From positions 7,722,302 to 7,786,301 of the forward strand of contig OZ022241.1 of the NCBI GenBank assembly GCA_963978895.1: 64,000 nucleotides of DNA. Reading direction: 5' to 3'. A program made the position numbers and the translations under genes. Shown here piece by piece: positions 35,673 to 46,833 of this stretch (its first letter is position 1; each line of letters starts with the position of its first letter). The DNA is from Erpobdella octoculata (taxonomy: Eukaryota > Annelida > Clitellata > Hirudinida > Erpobdellidae). The notes beneath the pieces are model-generated. The model searched no databases and was not told the origin of the DNA. It saw nothing but the letters and a program-made list of their open reading frames with translations.

Positions 35673-36392
35673 ATGTCAATGTTAGAAATGGGAAAAAATA
35701 ATTGTAGAAAAATATTTGCCGATCCATTTTGCGAAGAATGTTTAATTTGTCTCAATGAGGTTATAAAATCAGATTTAATGGTGTTATCACCTTGTCGCCA
35801 TTCTTTCTGTCACCAATGTTTTCGTCGTTGGAGTAAAACAAATCAAACATGTCCCATGTGTCGACAATATGTAGTTAACACTAAAAGAAATTTTAAATTA
35901 TCATTGTTTTTATTTTCTCCTATGTGCATCCTTTTAATATTACTCTGGTCTATTAGTTTTATCATTTTCATAACACATTTTGCAATTTATTTAGCTTGTA
36001 TTGACGGGGTTCTTGCACTCATAATGTTCTTCTTGGATTGGATGGCCGACGGAGAATCAGAACCCCTATACGCTACCTTTTGCTGTTTTACATTGACGGG
36101 ATACAGCTTATATTGTTATAACGGTTCTACTGCTTATATATATCGAACGTTTGCTGCATTTCACTATTATATGTTGCTAGAGAATATTCTAGTCGATACG
36201 TCCAAACATGCGTTAGTCACTGAGATTTTCATAATATATTTGCACTCTACTGTTCTGGTAATGTATTCATTTTATGGTTCCCTGTCACAAATAATTTACA
36301 CACTTATTTTAGTTTCAATAGTTTCTTATTTGTCAATATTCTTTCAGTGGATAAATAAGCTGACAATAACGAAAGAGCAAGCAGGAACATGA
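35673..36392 (+). CDS. RING-finger multi-pass membrane protein (putative E3 ubiquitin ligase)
   Basis: A 239-residue ORF. Residues 23-63 form a C3HC4 RING finger with all eight ligands: C23, C26, C41, H43, C46, C49, C60, C63. Residues 70-230 hold about four or five hydrophobic segments, so the protein is probably a membrane-anchored E3 ligase with a cytosolic RING. The sequence TTTTTTAGACAAC before the ATG looks like a splice acceptor in the 5' UTR (AG at 35657-35658). The last residues, KEQAGT, are read from an HLE-B minisatellite remnant, so the present C-terminus is provided by a transposon. The ORF is otherwise intact. RNF family membership was not assigned. Confidence 0.8.
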   Translation: MSMLEMGKNNCRKIFADPFCEECLICLNEVIKSDLMVLSPCRHSFCHQCFRRWSKTNQTCPMCRQYVVNTKRNFKLSLFLFSPMCILLILLWSISFIIFITHFAIYLACIDGVLALIMFFLDWMADGESEPLYATFCCFTLTGYSLYCYNGSTAYIYRTFAAFHYYMLLENILVDTSKHALVTEIFIIYLHSTVLVMYSFYGSLSQIIYTLILVSIVSYLSIFFQWINKLTITKEQAGT

Positions 36393-36470
36393 AAACAAGT
36401 GGAGAAGGAAACGGGAGCGAAAGAGACAAGCATTAGAAAAACCTCTAAAAACCCCTGGGCAACGGCGAGT
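36374..36470 (+). mobile_element. HLE-B 3' fragment
   Basis: Minisatellite remnant (GAGCAAGCAGGAAC, GGAGAAGGAAACGGGAGCG), then CATTAGAAAAACCTCTAAAA and the hairpin region. Its last bases, CCCCGCTTG, are displaced to 37872-37880 by the TA-flanked element. The terminal CTAG is mutated to CTTG. Confidence 0.65.
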
Positions 36471-36471
36471 A

Positions 36472-37869
36472 GGGGAGACTCGTACTGAATGGACCACAAT
36501 TTCCTGAAATGCGCTTAAAAATTCACAATAAATTTATTTACATAGATTTTTTAAATGTTTTAATGACAAATGTAAGGCTGAATGTAGAAACAAATAATTA
36601 AATTTAAATAAATTTGAAAAATCAGGTTATTACTAAAAACGACATTTTTGTGAACCCACCTCAAAAACTTAGGTGGTCCATTCAGGACGTCGTGGACGTA
36701 ATGAATGGACCATCCCATGTACTGAATGGACCGCTCTATAAATCGATGTTCCGCTTATAAAAACATTAAACCAATCATAATGCATAGTTTTACATTACAA
36801 ACTGCAACAATTTTATTTTTCACCACCCCAAATAATCCCATTAAACGATTTTTTAATACATTTAATTTAATTTAAACGGCTGCCTCTGCAAAAAACCCTT
36901 CAGTGGCCTTGAAGTCCTTTAGGATTTACGCCACTCTAAATATTGTCAAACATTAATTGGAGAACCTAACATCATGACAGATAAAACTTCATGGTTATTA
37001 AATATTAATCAGATTGGTGATGTTTTTATTGTTGTTTTATAAGCATTGTTGTAATTACTTGAAAAGAGTTGTTTCCGCTACGCAGCCGGTTGATTGAGTC
37101 CTATTTGTGCATCGCGGTGTTTCATTTCGCAAAAAAGTGTCTTTGAAATTCGCTCGTGGGATGATGTGAAATGATGTTATTAAGCACCCATAAGCATTAA
37201 CTGCATTGAAAATAGTAACAAGTATTTCCTGTTCATCATTTGTCACCGTAGAGTCATCGCTGCTACTTAGCGATCGCCTATGTATGTTATGACATGTTCT
37301 GAAACTTGCTCAGTTTTCATTTCTGTTTCGTCGCATTTTTAGATGTTCCTTGTCTCAATTTTATATTTTGTCTTACACACACTTCTAACACTAACTCCTG
37401 GATTAGTGCTTGATCACTATTGTGATTGCAACTATAATCAGTAATTACTCTGTAAAGAATTAACCGGTCCATTCAGTACCATGTAAGGTGGTCCATTCAG
37501 TACAACGTTAGTCCTAGTCATTTGACACCGTAACAAAAAAACCTGGGATTGAATTAAGTAAAAACTATTGTGCATAATAAATTTAGGAACGCTGCTGAAT
37601 ATTTTTGCCTTAAATAAAAAAAATAGTACGTTTCTGTGATTTGTAATTTGACAAACTTTGAAGACCAGAAAAATTACTTTTTTTTACGAAAAATCTACGA
37701 CAGAACTTTTAGACGTCTTGACCTCAATATTTTTTTTGCAACAAGAAATAAGCATGTACATCTGTCTAAAAACAAGCTATAATTAAAATTTGGGTGTAAT
37801 CAGATGAAAATTGAAATTTTAAAACCAAAGTTCCATTCAGCATGCGGTCCATTTAGTATTAGTCTCCCC
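36472..37869. mobile_element. TA-flanked DNA transposon (MITE-like) with TACTGAATGGACC motifs
   Basis: The ends are GGGGAGACTCGTACTGAATG and ACTAATACTAAATGG (complement), closing at AGTCTCCCC. TA flanks it at 36470-36471 and 37870-37871. The 13-bp motif TACTGAATGGACC or a close variant recurs about seven times in the subterminal regions, in both orientations. The minus frame 37246-37055 may be a transposase scrap. The superfamily is uncertain; TA duplication favours Tc1/mariner type. Confidence 0.7.
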
Positions 37870-37879
37870 TACCCCGCTT

Positions 37880-37881
37880 GC

Positions 37882-37929
<48 letters not shown>

Positions 37930-37948
37930 ATATACTTATATATATATA
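37880..37948. repeat. (TA)n-rich microsatellite
   Basis: Interrupted TA repeats between the HLE-B remnant and HLE-A. Confidence 0.85.
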
Positions 37949-40341
37949 TATAAGTTTCACCATTTTTTAAAACTTTGGTTTCCAGGACCTCAAATGTGGG
38001 GTGGAAATTGGAAATAAGGGTTATCTATATATATAAAAGAACATGTCCTGACATACTGACTGACTGACTGACAGATGACTGACTGATAATCAACGCCGAG
38101 CTCAAACGCCTCATCCTAGGAACGTGAAATTTGGAACTTATATTACTTTTATAGCGTAAACATCCGCTAAGAAAGGATTTTTGAAAATTTTGCTCCTGAG
38201 GGGAAAAAACTGGAAAACAAACTTTTTTCTAAAACAATGTATATCTCGAAAACCAAAAATGAGGAGATTTTGAAATTTGGTATATAGATTCTTGTTGAAA
38301 AATAAAAAGATACGTGTTTTACCATTTTTTGAAAATTCGGTTTCCCGGACCTCAAATGTGGGTTGGAAAATTGGGTTATTTGGTTTTTAAAGTAGCTTCT
38401 ACTCAAAAACTGTTAATGTTACAAAAGTAAAAATTAGTATTTAGTTTCTACTTCAAAAATAATGAAATACGTGTTTTAGCATTTTTTGAAAATTTGGTTT
38501 CCAGGACCTCAAATGTGGGGTGGAAATAAGGGTTATTTGATTTCAAAATAACTGCTACTCACAAACTGTAAGTGCTACAAATGTAAAAATTAGTATTTTG
38601 AAGTTTTGTGCCGGTTAAAAGTAGCTAAGTCCAGTTTATCATCGGCCGGGCCAAGCCGTTATTTTAGAGTCTTCACACGGGCCAGGCCAAACCTTAAATC
38701 AAAGTGGGACGGGCCGAGGCTTTTCACTAAGTATATAGATATTTTAGTGATTTTAGGGTCTTCAGTTTGGCCGGGCCAAACCTGAGGTCAAGGTGGGACG
38801 GGCCGAAGTTTTTCATCAAGTATATAGAACTTCTAGGCCTGTAAAAATGGGCCGGGCCTAATTCAGACGGGCTGTGCCGGGCCAGGAGTTTGGGTTTTTA
38901 AAACGGGCTGGGCTAATTTGTCGACGGGCCGAACCGAGACCTAAAAAAATGATCTCTACTACTGCTACAGGAGTAAAAATTAGTATTTAGTTTCTACTCC
39001 AAAAATAATGAAACACGTGTTTTAGCATTTTTTTAAAATTTGGTTTCCAGGACTTCAAATGTGGGGTGGAAAATAGGGCTAATTGTCTTTTATAGTAACT
39101 GCTACTCAAAAACAGTAAATACCACAGATGTAAAAATTATTATTTAGTTTCTTTTCTAAAAATAAAGATATACGTGCTTCACCATTTTTTACAAATTTGG
39201 TTTCCCGGACCTCAAATGTGGGTTGGAAAATTGGGTTATTTGGTTTTTAAAGTAGCTTCTACTCAAAAACTGTTAATGTTACAAAAGTAAAAATTAGTAT
39301 TTAGTTTCTACTTCAAAAATAATGAAATACGTGTTTTAGCATTTTTTGAAAATTTGGTTTCCAGGACCTCAAATGTGGGGTGGAAATAAGGGTTATTTGA
39401 TTTCAAAATAACTGCTACTCACAAACTGTAAGTGCTACAAATGTAAAAATTAGTATTTTGAAGTTTTGTGCCGGTTAAAAGTAGCTAAGTCCAGTTTATC
39501 ATCGGCCGGGCCAAGCCGTTATTTTAGAGTCTTCACACGGGCCAGGCCAAACCTTAAATCAAAATGGGACGGGCCGAGTCTTTTCACTAAGTATATAGAT
39601 ATTTTAGTGATTTTAGGATCTTCAGTTTGGTCGGGCCAAACCTGAGGTCAAGGTGGGACGGGCCGAAGTTTTTCATCAAGTATATAGAACTTCTAGGCCT
39701 GTAAAAATGGGCCGGGCCTAATTCAGACGGGCTGTGCCGGGCCAGGAGTTTGGGTTTTTAAAACGGGCTGGGCTAATTTGTCGACGGGCCGAACCGAGAC
39801 CTAAAAAAATGATCTCTACTATGGATGCACGGTTCAAACTCTCTAATTTCATGCGAGCGAAGCCGCTACGGGCACTGCTAGTTTGATTTTAAAATAACTG
39901 CTACTCAAAAACTGTAAGTGCTACAGATGTAAAAATTAGTATTTTGAGGTTTTGTGCCGGTTAAAAGTAGCTGAGTCCAGTTTATCACCGGCCGGGCCAA
40001 ACCGTTATTTTAAGGTCTTTATACGGGCCAGGCCAGACTTTAAATCAAGGTGGAACGGCCGAGGTTTTTCACTAAGCATATAGACATTTTAGTGATTTTA
40101 GGGTCTTCAGATGGGCTGGGCCAAACCTGAAGTCAAGGTGGGACGGGCCGAAGCTTTTCATCAAGTATATAGAAATTTTAGGCCTGTAAAAACGAGCCGG
40201 GCCCAAATTAGACGGGCCGTGCCGGGCCAAGAATTTTGGTTTTTGAAACTGGCTGGGCCAAGCTGTGAACGGGTCGAGCCGAAAGCTAAAAAATTGATCC
40301 GTGCAGTACTCTACTATGGATGCACGGTACGGGCACTGCTA

Positions 40342-40342
<1 letters not shown>
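37949..40342 (+). mobile_element. HLE-A, outer copy, split by an inner HLE-A
   Basis: 37949-38023 is part of a ~157-bp unit ending ATAAGGGTTA. It continues at 39882 with TTTGATTTTAAAATAACTGC. The GGCC-rich 3' block ends in GGGCACTGCTAG (CTAG 40339-40342) with T and a TA array after it. A short deletion removed the GAAGCCGC hairpin region. The 5' end is lost in a TA array. Confidence 0.75.
38024..39881 (+). mobile_element. HLE-A, inner copy, precise A^T insertion
   Basis: TC at 38024 and CTAG at 39878-39881. Removing it rejoins GGGTTA and TTTGATTTT, the uninterrupted order found in other HLE-A units (for example 38530-38550). The interior has two copies of the GGCC-rich 3' block (38600-38963 and 39464-39881), joined by an internal duplication. 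Non-coding. Confidence 0.85.
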
Positions 40343-40429
<87 letters not shown>

Positions 40430-40441
40430 CATATATATATA
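40343..40441. repeat. (TA)n microsatellite
   Basis: TA array directly after the outer HLE-A CTAG. Confidence 0.9.
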
Positions 40442-40481
40442 GCGTTACGCGAAATAATTGCTAACAAACAGACATACTAGG

Positions 40482-40680
40482 GATGTCACGGGTACCCGAC
40501 CCGAACCTGGAGTTCGGTACTACCCGGTTTTTTTTTATACCCGAAAGTGTGACAAATTAAAACCCGAACCCGAAATTTTGAAAAATTGAAACCCGAACCC
40601 GAATAATTAGAAATTTGAAACCCGAACCCGAAATTTTAAAAAATTAAAACCCGAACTTCAACTTGAATTTTTGAGTAAAT
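40482..40680. repeat. ACCCGAACCCGAA minisatellite near a hAT-like end
   Basis: TAGGGATGTCACGGGTACCC at 40480 looks like a hAT terminus. Four to five units of about 30-40 bp follow (AAACCCGAACCCGAAATTTT). The other end was not found. Confidence 0.4.
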
Positions 40681-41700
40681 TGCAAGGCTAACATAATGTT
40701 TTTAAAAGTAGATAAGTTTATTAGTTTTAAATGACATTAGGAACCGATTTCAGGCAAGTTCATTTTTGCGTAGCATAGCTGTGTCTCAACAATCTATTAT
40801 TTGAATGTGTTTTGATATATCTATTTATTATACGGAATAATTAAAACGCGAACTATACAAATCTTGTAAAATCACTTTTGCTTAACATATTACGCTCATA
40901 GGCCACTTCATTCGTACTTGTATGAGCTAGACCACTAAATCGCCAGATTAGCCGGCGGAGCTGATTTTCGAAAATAATAATCCGTTAATTTAAATTTTGA
41001 AATTTCTTACATAAAAATTTATCTTGAAACCTAAATATAATCCAAGATTAGTTATCAGAATAACCTTTTCCAAATTTAAACTCCAAACATGACTAAACAA
41101 CATAAATATGTACTGTATTTCATATTTTGTTTATTATTGTAATCACAGAACTTCCCAATTATTGCGATACCGATATCATACAATTCTCAAATTTTTTAAA
41201 GTTTCCAGATTTGCTTAAAAGCGTGTATAATCGATAAATTAAGGTATGGCCATCTCATCAAACTGGACAAACTGACTGTGAAAACTGGAATAAGTGAGAA
41301 ACATCAATTTATAAAAACTTCAAAAAATCTAAAAAAGTTTCGATACTGGTATCAGAATATTTTCAATTTTTTTGAAGTTTCTAGTATTGCTTTAATAGAT
41401 CTATTATGGATCTTGTCGTGGACTCTGACAGTGGCTGCCGTGACGATTCTCGACAAGAGGGCGTTGGCCAACTAGTCGGTAACAAGTTATCATATTTGTT
41501 CGATCAGGTTTCAGTTGATGCGACATATGATGCGACATGTGATGTGATGTTAGTGCTGTTTCAACTGTGCTCAACCAGATTGTTTCAGTAGAAGAAGCGG
41601 TTGACAATGATAAAGTTTTTTTTTGGTGTGAATGACGGCAGTTCTACATTGTGGCAATATAACTATGCGACGTCGACGTTGCATTTTGACTAATACTTTA
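40681..41700. other. Unassigned AT-rich sequence
   Basis: No coding sequence is recognised. The open frames at 41404-41607 on both strands lack family features. Degraded Helitron sequence may extend into the right part. Confidence 0.3.
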
Positions 41701-41730
41701 ATTAATTTAAATCTTGGCATTTCTTCAAAG

Positions 41731-42249
41731 CTAGTTTCTGTTTGAATATTGGATTGAGTGTCTGTTTTTTTTACTACTAATGTAGCGTCCCAGTTGATAT
41801 TGTGAAATTTCATAGATGGGTGCAGTTCCATTTCCAACTCCAAAAACTGCCATATCGCTTCCTTTGTTAACATATTTGCAGATGTACTTAATAGATTTCA
41901 CCGAATTGCAATACTCAACATTAATATGTGCTTTGAACGTTTTTGAAAGTAATGGCGAATACGTGCTACCCAACGATTATCAACTTCAACATCATAGCTT
42001 CTTACTTTTAAAGTGATAGATTTGCCGCCATTTTCAGTTGATCTACGACGATAAAGTGGATATCCGTCATTGCCAGTGATAGTCTCAGAAAGTATTTGTT
42101 TTGGAAATCGTTTTGTACATTTACCATCAGACATGCATGATGAATTGTTGTTGAATATGCCACATGGACCATGAATCATGTTTTTGGTGACGATTTCAAA
42201 TAAGTCCTTATCAATGTTAACATCTGGTATTTCAGCTGATATGATTCTA
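41731..42249 (-). pseudogene. Helitron Rep/helicase-like protein, middle fragment
   Basis: Two minus-strand frames read in series. The first (from 42249) has ISAEIPDVNIDKDLFEIV, NMIHGPCG, CMSDGKCTKRFPK and DGYPLYRRRS. After a frameshift near 41965 the second has YSPLLSKTFKAHINVEYCNS, IKYICKYVNKGSDMA and YQLGRYISS. These blocks are characteristic of the Helitron Rep-side domain that follows the HUH nuclease motif. The HUH motif itself and the downstream helicase are absent. It is a relic of an autonomous Helitron. Confidence 0.85.
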
Positions 42250-43648
42250 GGACTGTTCATCAAAGGACGATTCATCAAAGGACTGTTCATCAAGGACTAT
42301 TCGTCAAGGGACTAATCATCAAAGGACTATTCATCGAAGGACTATTCATCAAGAGGACGGTTCATCATAAGGACTGTTCATCTAATGTCTATTCATCCAG
42401 CGGACTATTCATCAAAAAAAGTTAATAAAATTGTTTAAGATGCTATTTTCAACCAAAATATGTTACCAAATCGTGGAGTAATTTATATCAAATTTACAGT
42501 GCTACTGTGCTTGTATCCAAATACTTTATACTTTATAAAAGAACTAGCGGGGTAACCGGCGTTGCCCGGGGTTTTTAAAGGTGTTTCGATCGTTTTTCTC
42601 GCTTGCTCTCACGCTCCCGGTCGCTCTCTTTTCCCGCTTGTCTCCCGCTCCCGGTCACAGCACCAGCAAAACTAAATTTGGCTGTTTTCGTAAACCGTAT
42701 ATGTACACATTCACCAAAGGCAACAAACACATCAAAGCATCACGCATGCCCGTTATGTCAAATCTGGCATCGTTCGTTTAACCCCAAGGGGTCACGCTTC
42801 AAAGACACTTATGCCTCGAGCAATCAACAAGTTTGTAGAAGACTTGGTTGTAATATACAGCAATTTTATTCGTCACATACAGTAAATAAAACAACTGGTC
42901 AAGAAATAACGTCAAGATCTTAAGATCAAACGAGCAAAAAACAATTGAATAAAAGTTTAAAAAAAAATTGCCTTCAACTGTTCGTACAAACTGTAGGTTT
43001 ATACACACTCAAACAGTCAGATACCATACACCTAAAAAATCACTAACACCCGGTCTACCACTTCTGCCAAACTTCAAATAGACGCACACGCTAGCTTTAG
43101 CGAGGTCAGGAAAGGTCATTTCAAAGAGACGCTTACGCTCGTTGATAAATCAACCAGACTCAGATTTCATGCATACTTCAAATAAAAACTAAATACATTG
43201 GAAATCATTTAATTGATATAAAAACCTATTTTGTTTTTCAATAAAAGTTGCGGTAGCGAATAGCGCCGATAACAGCTAAAAAAATGTAGCGGCGCTGTCA
43301 TCAACGATCTTGTCAGCCAATAGTACCGCTCTTAACAACCCTGGTTGCCATCACTATTTTTTTTAAAATTACTGATATGTTTAAAATTTATTTTATCAAA
43401 GAGGAAGAACTGTCTTTTAAAAATACATCAAATTATTTTACGCTGAAAATATCTTGGGTATATATTGATAAAGGTTGTTGAGGAGTGGCTTCAAAATTTG
43501 ATGAATAGTCCTCTTGATGAATAGACTTTAGATGAACAGTCCTTATGATGAACCGTCCTCTTGATGAATAGTCCTTTGATGAATAGTCCCTTGATGAATC
43601 GTCCTTGATGAACAGTCCCTTGATGAATCGTCCTTTGATGAAAAGTCC
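42250..43648. mobile_element. Foldback-type element with terminal minisatellite inverted repeats
   Basis: Both ends are ~150-bp inverted repeats made of 15-16-bp subunits (GGACTATTCATCAAAGG variants): left 42250-42415, right 43495-43648. The interior includes an HLE-B 3' end (CTAG at 42544-42547) and AT-rich sequence. It lies between two parts of the Helitron relic. No target duplication was recognised. Confidence 0.65.
42544..42670 (-). mobile_element. HLE-B 3' fragment inside the foldback element
   Basis: CTAG (42544-42547) follows the hairpin CCCGGGCAACGCCGG on the minus strand. A short minisatellite stretch ends near 42660. No 5' end is found. Confidence 0.55.
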
Positions 43649-44033
43649 GCATACCTTTCCCCCAATTTATTGAGATTAACACTGCCGTCATTAATAACTG
43701 CATCACGTAAATGAATGTACTCTTCGGAACGCAATTTGGTTTGGTTTAATCGAATGTAGAGGAGTCGTTCGGTTTCAATAATTGCATACAAATCGACAAT
43801 GTATTGATGAAACAATTGTCAACATTTGAATATATGATTATCGCTATTTTCGCGAATCGTTAATCGATATGAATAGTAGTTCATGGCACTGACTTTCTTA
43901 TTTGTTTCGACATTTGTTTGAGGATTCCGCAATTTGATGTTGAAATGATACCCATCTTCTCCTTGCCAAAATAAAATCGGTAATTGCAAACCATCGTATG
44001 AGCGATGAGTTTCTGAGACTCTTTGAAGATCAC
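43649..44033 (-). pseudogene. Helitron Rep-side fragment, upstream part
   Basis: The minus frame begins DLQRVSETHRSYDGLQLPIL, then EDGYHFNIKLRNPQTN, an in-frame TGA at 43821-43819, QLFHQYIVDLYAIIETERLL and LRSEEYIHLRDAV. These are conserved Helitron blocks that precede the HUH motif. The frame starts in mid-protein, directly after the HLE-B-type 5' block, and ends at the foldback element. The TGA stands where Arg is usual, consistent with CGA to TGA decay. Confidence 0.85.
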
Positions 44034-44218
44034 TCGCTCACCCGCTCCGCTCCGCTCATTTTGTGACGGATTTCAAATTTTTTTCTCTATATTTGATTCC
44101 CCTTGACTCTCAAGGTTGTGTGAAAATTTCATTACGATCGGATGTATGGTGTAGCAATGCATAAAGGACATACATACATACATATATACATACAAATATT
44201 CATCTATATTTATATAGA
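44034..44218 (-). mobile_element. HLE-B-type 5' end of the Rep-bearing Helitron
   Basis: On the minus strand TC at 44218 follows A. The sequence continues with TATG repeats, GTCCTTTATGCATTGCTACA, CCGATCGTAATG, TTGAGAGTCAA and GAGCGGAGCGGAGCGGG. This is the same 5' end as the non-coding HLE-B copies. Confidence 0.8.
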
Positions 44219-44675
44219 TTTAATGGTTTTATGCTCTAAAAACATTTAAAAGAAATTCCACAAAAACTACAATAAAAAGGTTTTGATTTATATTTCAGAA
44301 ACAACCAAGATAAATAAAACAGAGGTGTTTTTACACACTTTTACTTGACTTGACTTTTCTGTCTGTCTATCGGTCTATCTGTCTGTCATCAAATTTTGCA
44401 ATCGATTTTAAACTAACTTCCCGATGAGCTAGAGACTTCAAAATTTAAACATTCCTCCGAACTAATTAATATTGCATTCTGTCAAATTTTCGGATCGATT
44501 GGACAAAATTTAATAAAAAAATTATTGTGATATTTTCGTCAAACTATTTATTGTCTATGCTAATATGTTTGTTGTTTATGTAGTTGAAAAATATAAAAGT
44601 GTGTTTTTAAAAAACTTTGTTTTTGCTTCACTTGTTAAGTAAAACAAGTTATTACTTTCGCAGTTAAAAAAACTG
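44219..44675. other. Unassigned AT-rich sequence
   Basis: Contains a CTGTCTATC tract near 44360-44390. No gene or known repeat end is seen. Confidence 0.35.
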
Positions 44676-45136
<461 letters not shown>

Positions 45137-45192
45137 AGAGAACAAGAAAGAGCAGAAAAGCTAAATTGAACAATTCTAAAACAGTTTAGATT

Positions 45193-45528
45193 GTGTTTCC
45201 GAAACCAAGAACCATGCGCTCCATTGTTCTACCGCATTGCATTCCTGGTATCACCCGATCTGATAAAATAAAGATACTGGGGGTAACACTTTCCAATAAT
45301 TTCTCAGTGCAACATCACATCGATGAGGTCGTATCTACATGCGCACGAACGCTGTTTGCCCTACGAACTTTGCGTTCCCATGGAGCAAATGAAACAGTTT
45401 TCCATGCAGTTTTTCGGTCGGTGATCATATCCAGGCTGACATATGCTTCTCCAGCTTGGTGGGGAGTCAATAGTGCTGCGGAACCAGATCGGCTCGAAAA
45501 CTACCTGGCAAAAGGAATCCGTGCTTAG
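45193..45528 (+). pseudogene. Non-LTR retrotransposon RT C-terminal fragment
   Basis: A 112-codon frame with IKILGVTLSNNFSVQHHIDE, CARTLFALRTLRSHG and SRLTYASPAWWG. This is the region after the RT active site in Jockey/CR1-type elements. The active site and endonuclease are missing, and the left end abuts the GAT array. It belongs to a different lineage from the L2-like copies. Confidence 0.65.
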
Positions 45529-45791
45529 ATGCTGGAAAAGCTTTCTTTCTGATGACATTCAACTCAAGCCCTCTTGCAATTTATTATTTATTACATACCA
45601 TAAAAACCATAATAAAGTAATAATAGCAGAACAGCACGACAATATTGTTTCTTCAGCATTTTAATGCTTCTTTCGTTTTGTCTTCTTTTGCTGTTTCGAC
45701 TTAATCGTTTTTATCCATCTTTTTTTTATCCATCAACCAACCACACACTCATCCACCCACCCAACCATCCAACCCCAAATCGGTCCGTCTG

Positions 45792-46260
45792 TCCATCCAT
45801 CCATCCATCCATCCATCCATCCATCCATCCATCCATCCATCCATCCATCCATCCATCCATCCATCCATCCATCCATCCATCCATCCATCCATCCATCCAT
45901 CCATCCATCCATCCATCCATCCATCCATCCATCCATCCATCCATCCATCCATCCATCCATCCATCCATCCATCCATCCATCCATCCATCCATCCATCCAT
46001 CCATCCATCCATCCATCCATCCATCCATCCATCCATCCATCCATCCATCCATCCATCCATCCATCCATCCATCCATCCATCCATCCATCCATCCATCCAT
46101 CCATCCATCCATCCATCCATCCATCCATCCATCCATCCATCCATCCATCCATCCATCCATCCATCCATCCATCCATCCATCCATCCATCCATCCATCCAT
46201 CCATCCATCCATCCATCCATCCATCCATCCATCCATCCATCCATCCATCCATCCATCCAT
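45792..46260. repeat. (ATCC)n microsatellite
   Basis: About 469 bp, close to 117 units of ATCC with no visible interruption. The HPSIHPSI and MDGWMDGW frames are artefacts. Confidence 0.98.
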
Positions 46261-46264
46261 CAGC

Positions 46265-46341
46265 ATCACTGTTTCTTTTCTTTTTCGTCTTTCAAAAAGT
46301 CATCACTTTTTTGAAAGACGAAACAGAAAAGAAACAGTGAT
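46265..46341. repeat. Hairpin-forming inverted repeat
   Basis: The arms 46265-46299 and 46307-46341 (ATCACTGTTTCTTTTCT and its complement) differ only slightly. They adjoin the ATCC array and lie where the gypsy LTR would be. Confidence 0.75.
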
Positions 46342-46428
46342 AATGATAACGATTCCAGGAATCTTCAGACAACTTTTTTTTATAAATGGCTGTATTCAGG
46401 AATGGGAAAAATACCAACATTTCTTTCC

Positions 46429-46554
46429 CTAGTTCTCTCTTTTATATACAATCTTCACAATTAAGATAGGATTACCATCACCATCATTATTCAAAGGAGT
46501 ACAACAACATGGTCCTCCTGTTCTTGGAGATTCTGACAAAGAAGAAGTACTGGT
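46429..46554 (-). pseudogene. Ty3/gypsy Pol, extreme C-terminus (beyond the hAT insertion)
   Basis: The minus-strand frame from 53143 continues here after removal of the 6.58-kb hAT and one TSD copy. It reads SSLSESPRTGGPCCC and ends with a stop at about 46430. A purine tract (AGGGAAAGAAA) and TGTTGGTATT follow, probably the polypurine tract and 3' LTR start at 46419. The LTR is then lost in the ATCC array. Confidence 0.6.
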
Positions 46555-46577
46555 CAGGGCCGTATTAAGGCGGAGGC

Positions 46578-46833
46578 TGTAATATTGTTACATATTATAT
46601 TGTTAAATATTATATATTAATATTTATATTAATTAGATTTGTCTATGTTTATTATTATCAGCGTATTTCTTATCTTTGGTTGTACAGCTGATTAGCATGG
46701 CTGTGGTAATCAAGATCATTCAACACACAGTCTGGTCTCGTGTCAAGTACTCATTCCTGCTCTGATTATTTTAGTATTGTTAGTATATCGTTGTCAGCGG
46801 ACTTTGTTTGTCTAATAAACTCGAAACACGACA
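46578..46833 (+). repeat. 5' LTR
   Basis: 256 bp, begins TGTAATATTG and ends ACACGACA. By eye it is identical to the 3' LTR. AATAAA occurs at about 46814, near its end. Confidence 0.92.

Noticed and set aside
42581..43008. Small ORFs within the foldback element
   Set aside because: No family features, and they overlap minisatellite and AT-rich sequence.
45664..46314. HPSIHPSI and MDGWMDGW ORFs of about 170-216 codons
   Set aside because: They are frames of the (ATCC)n array.
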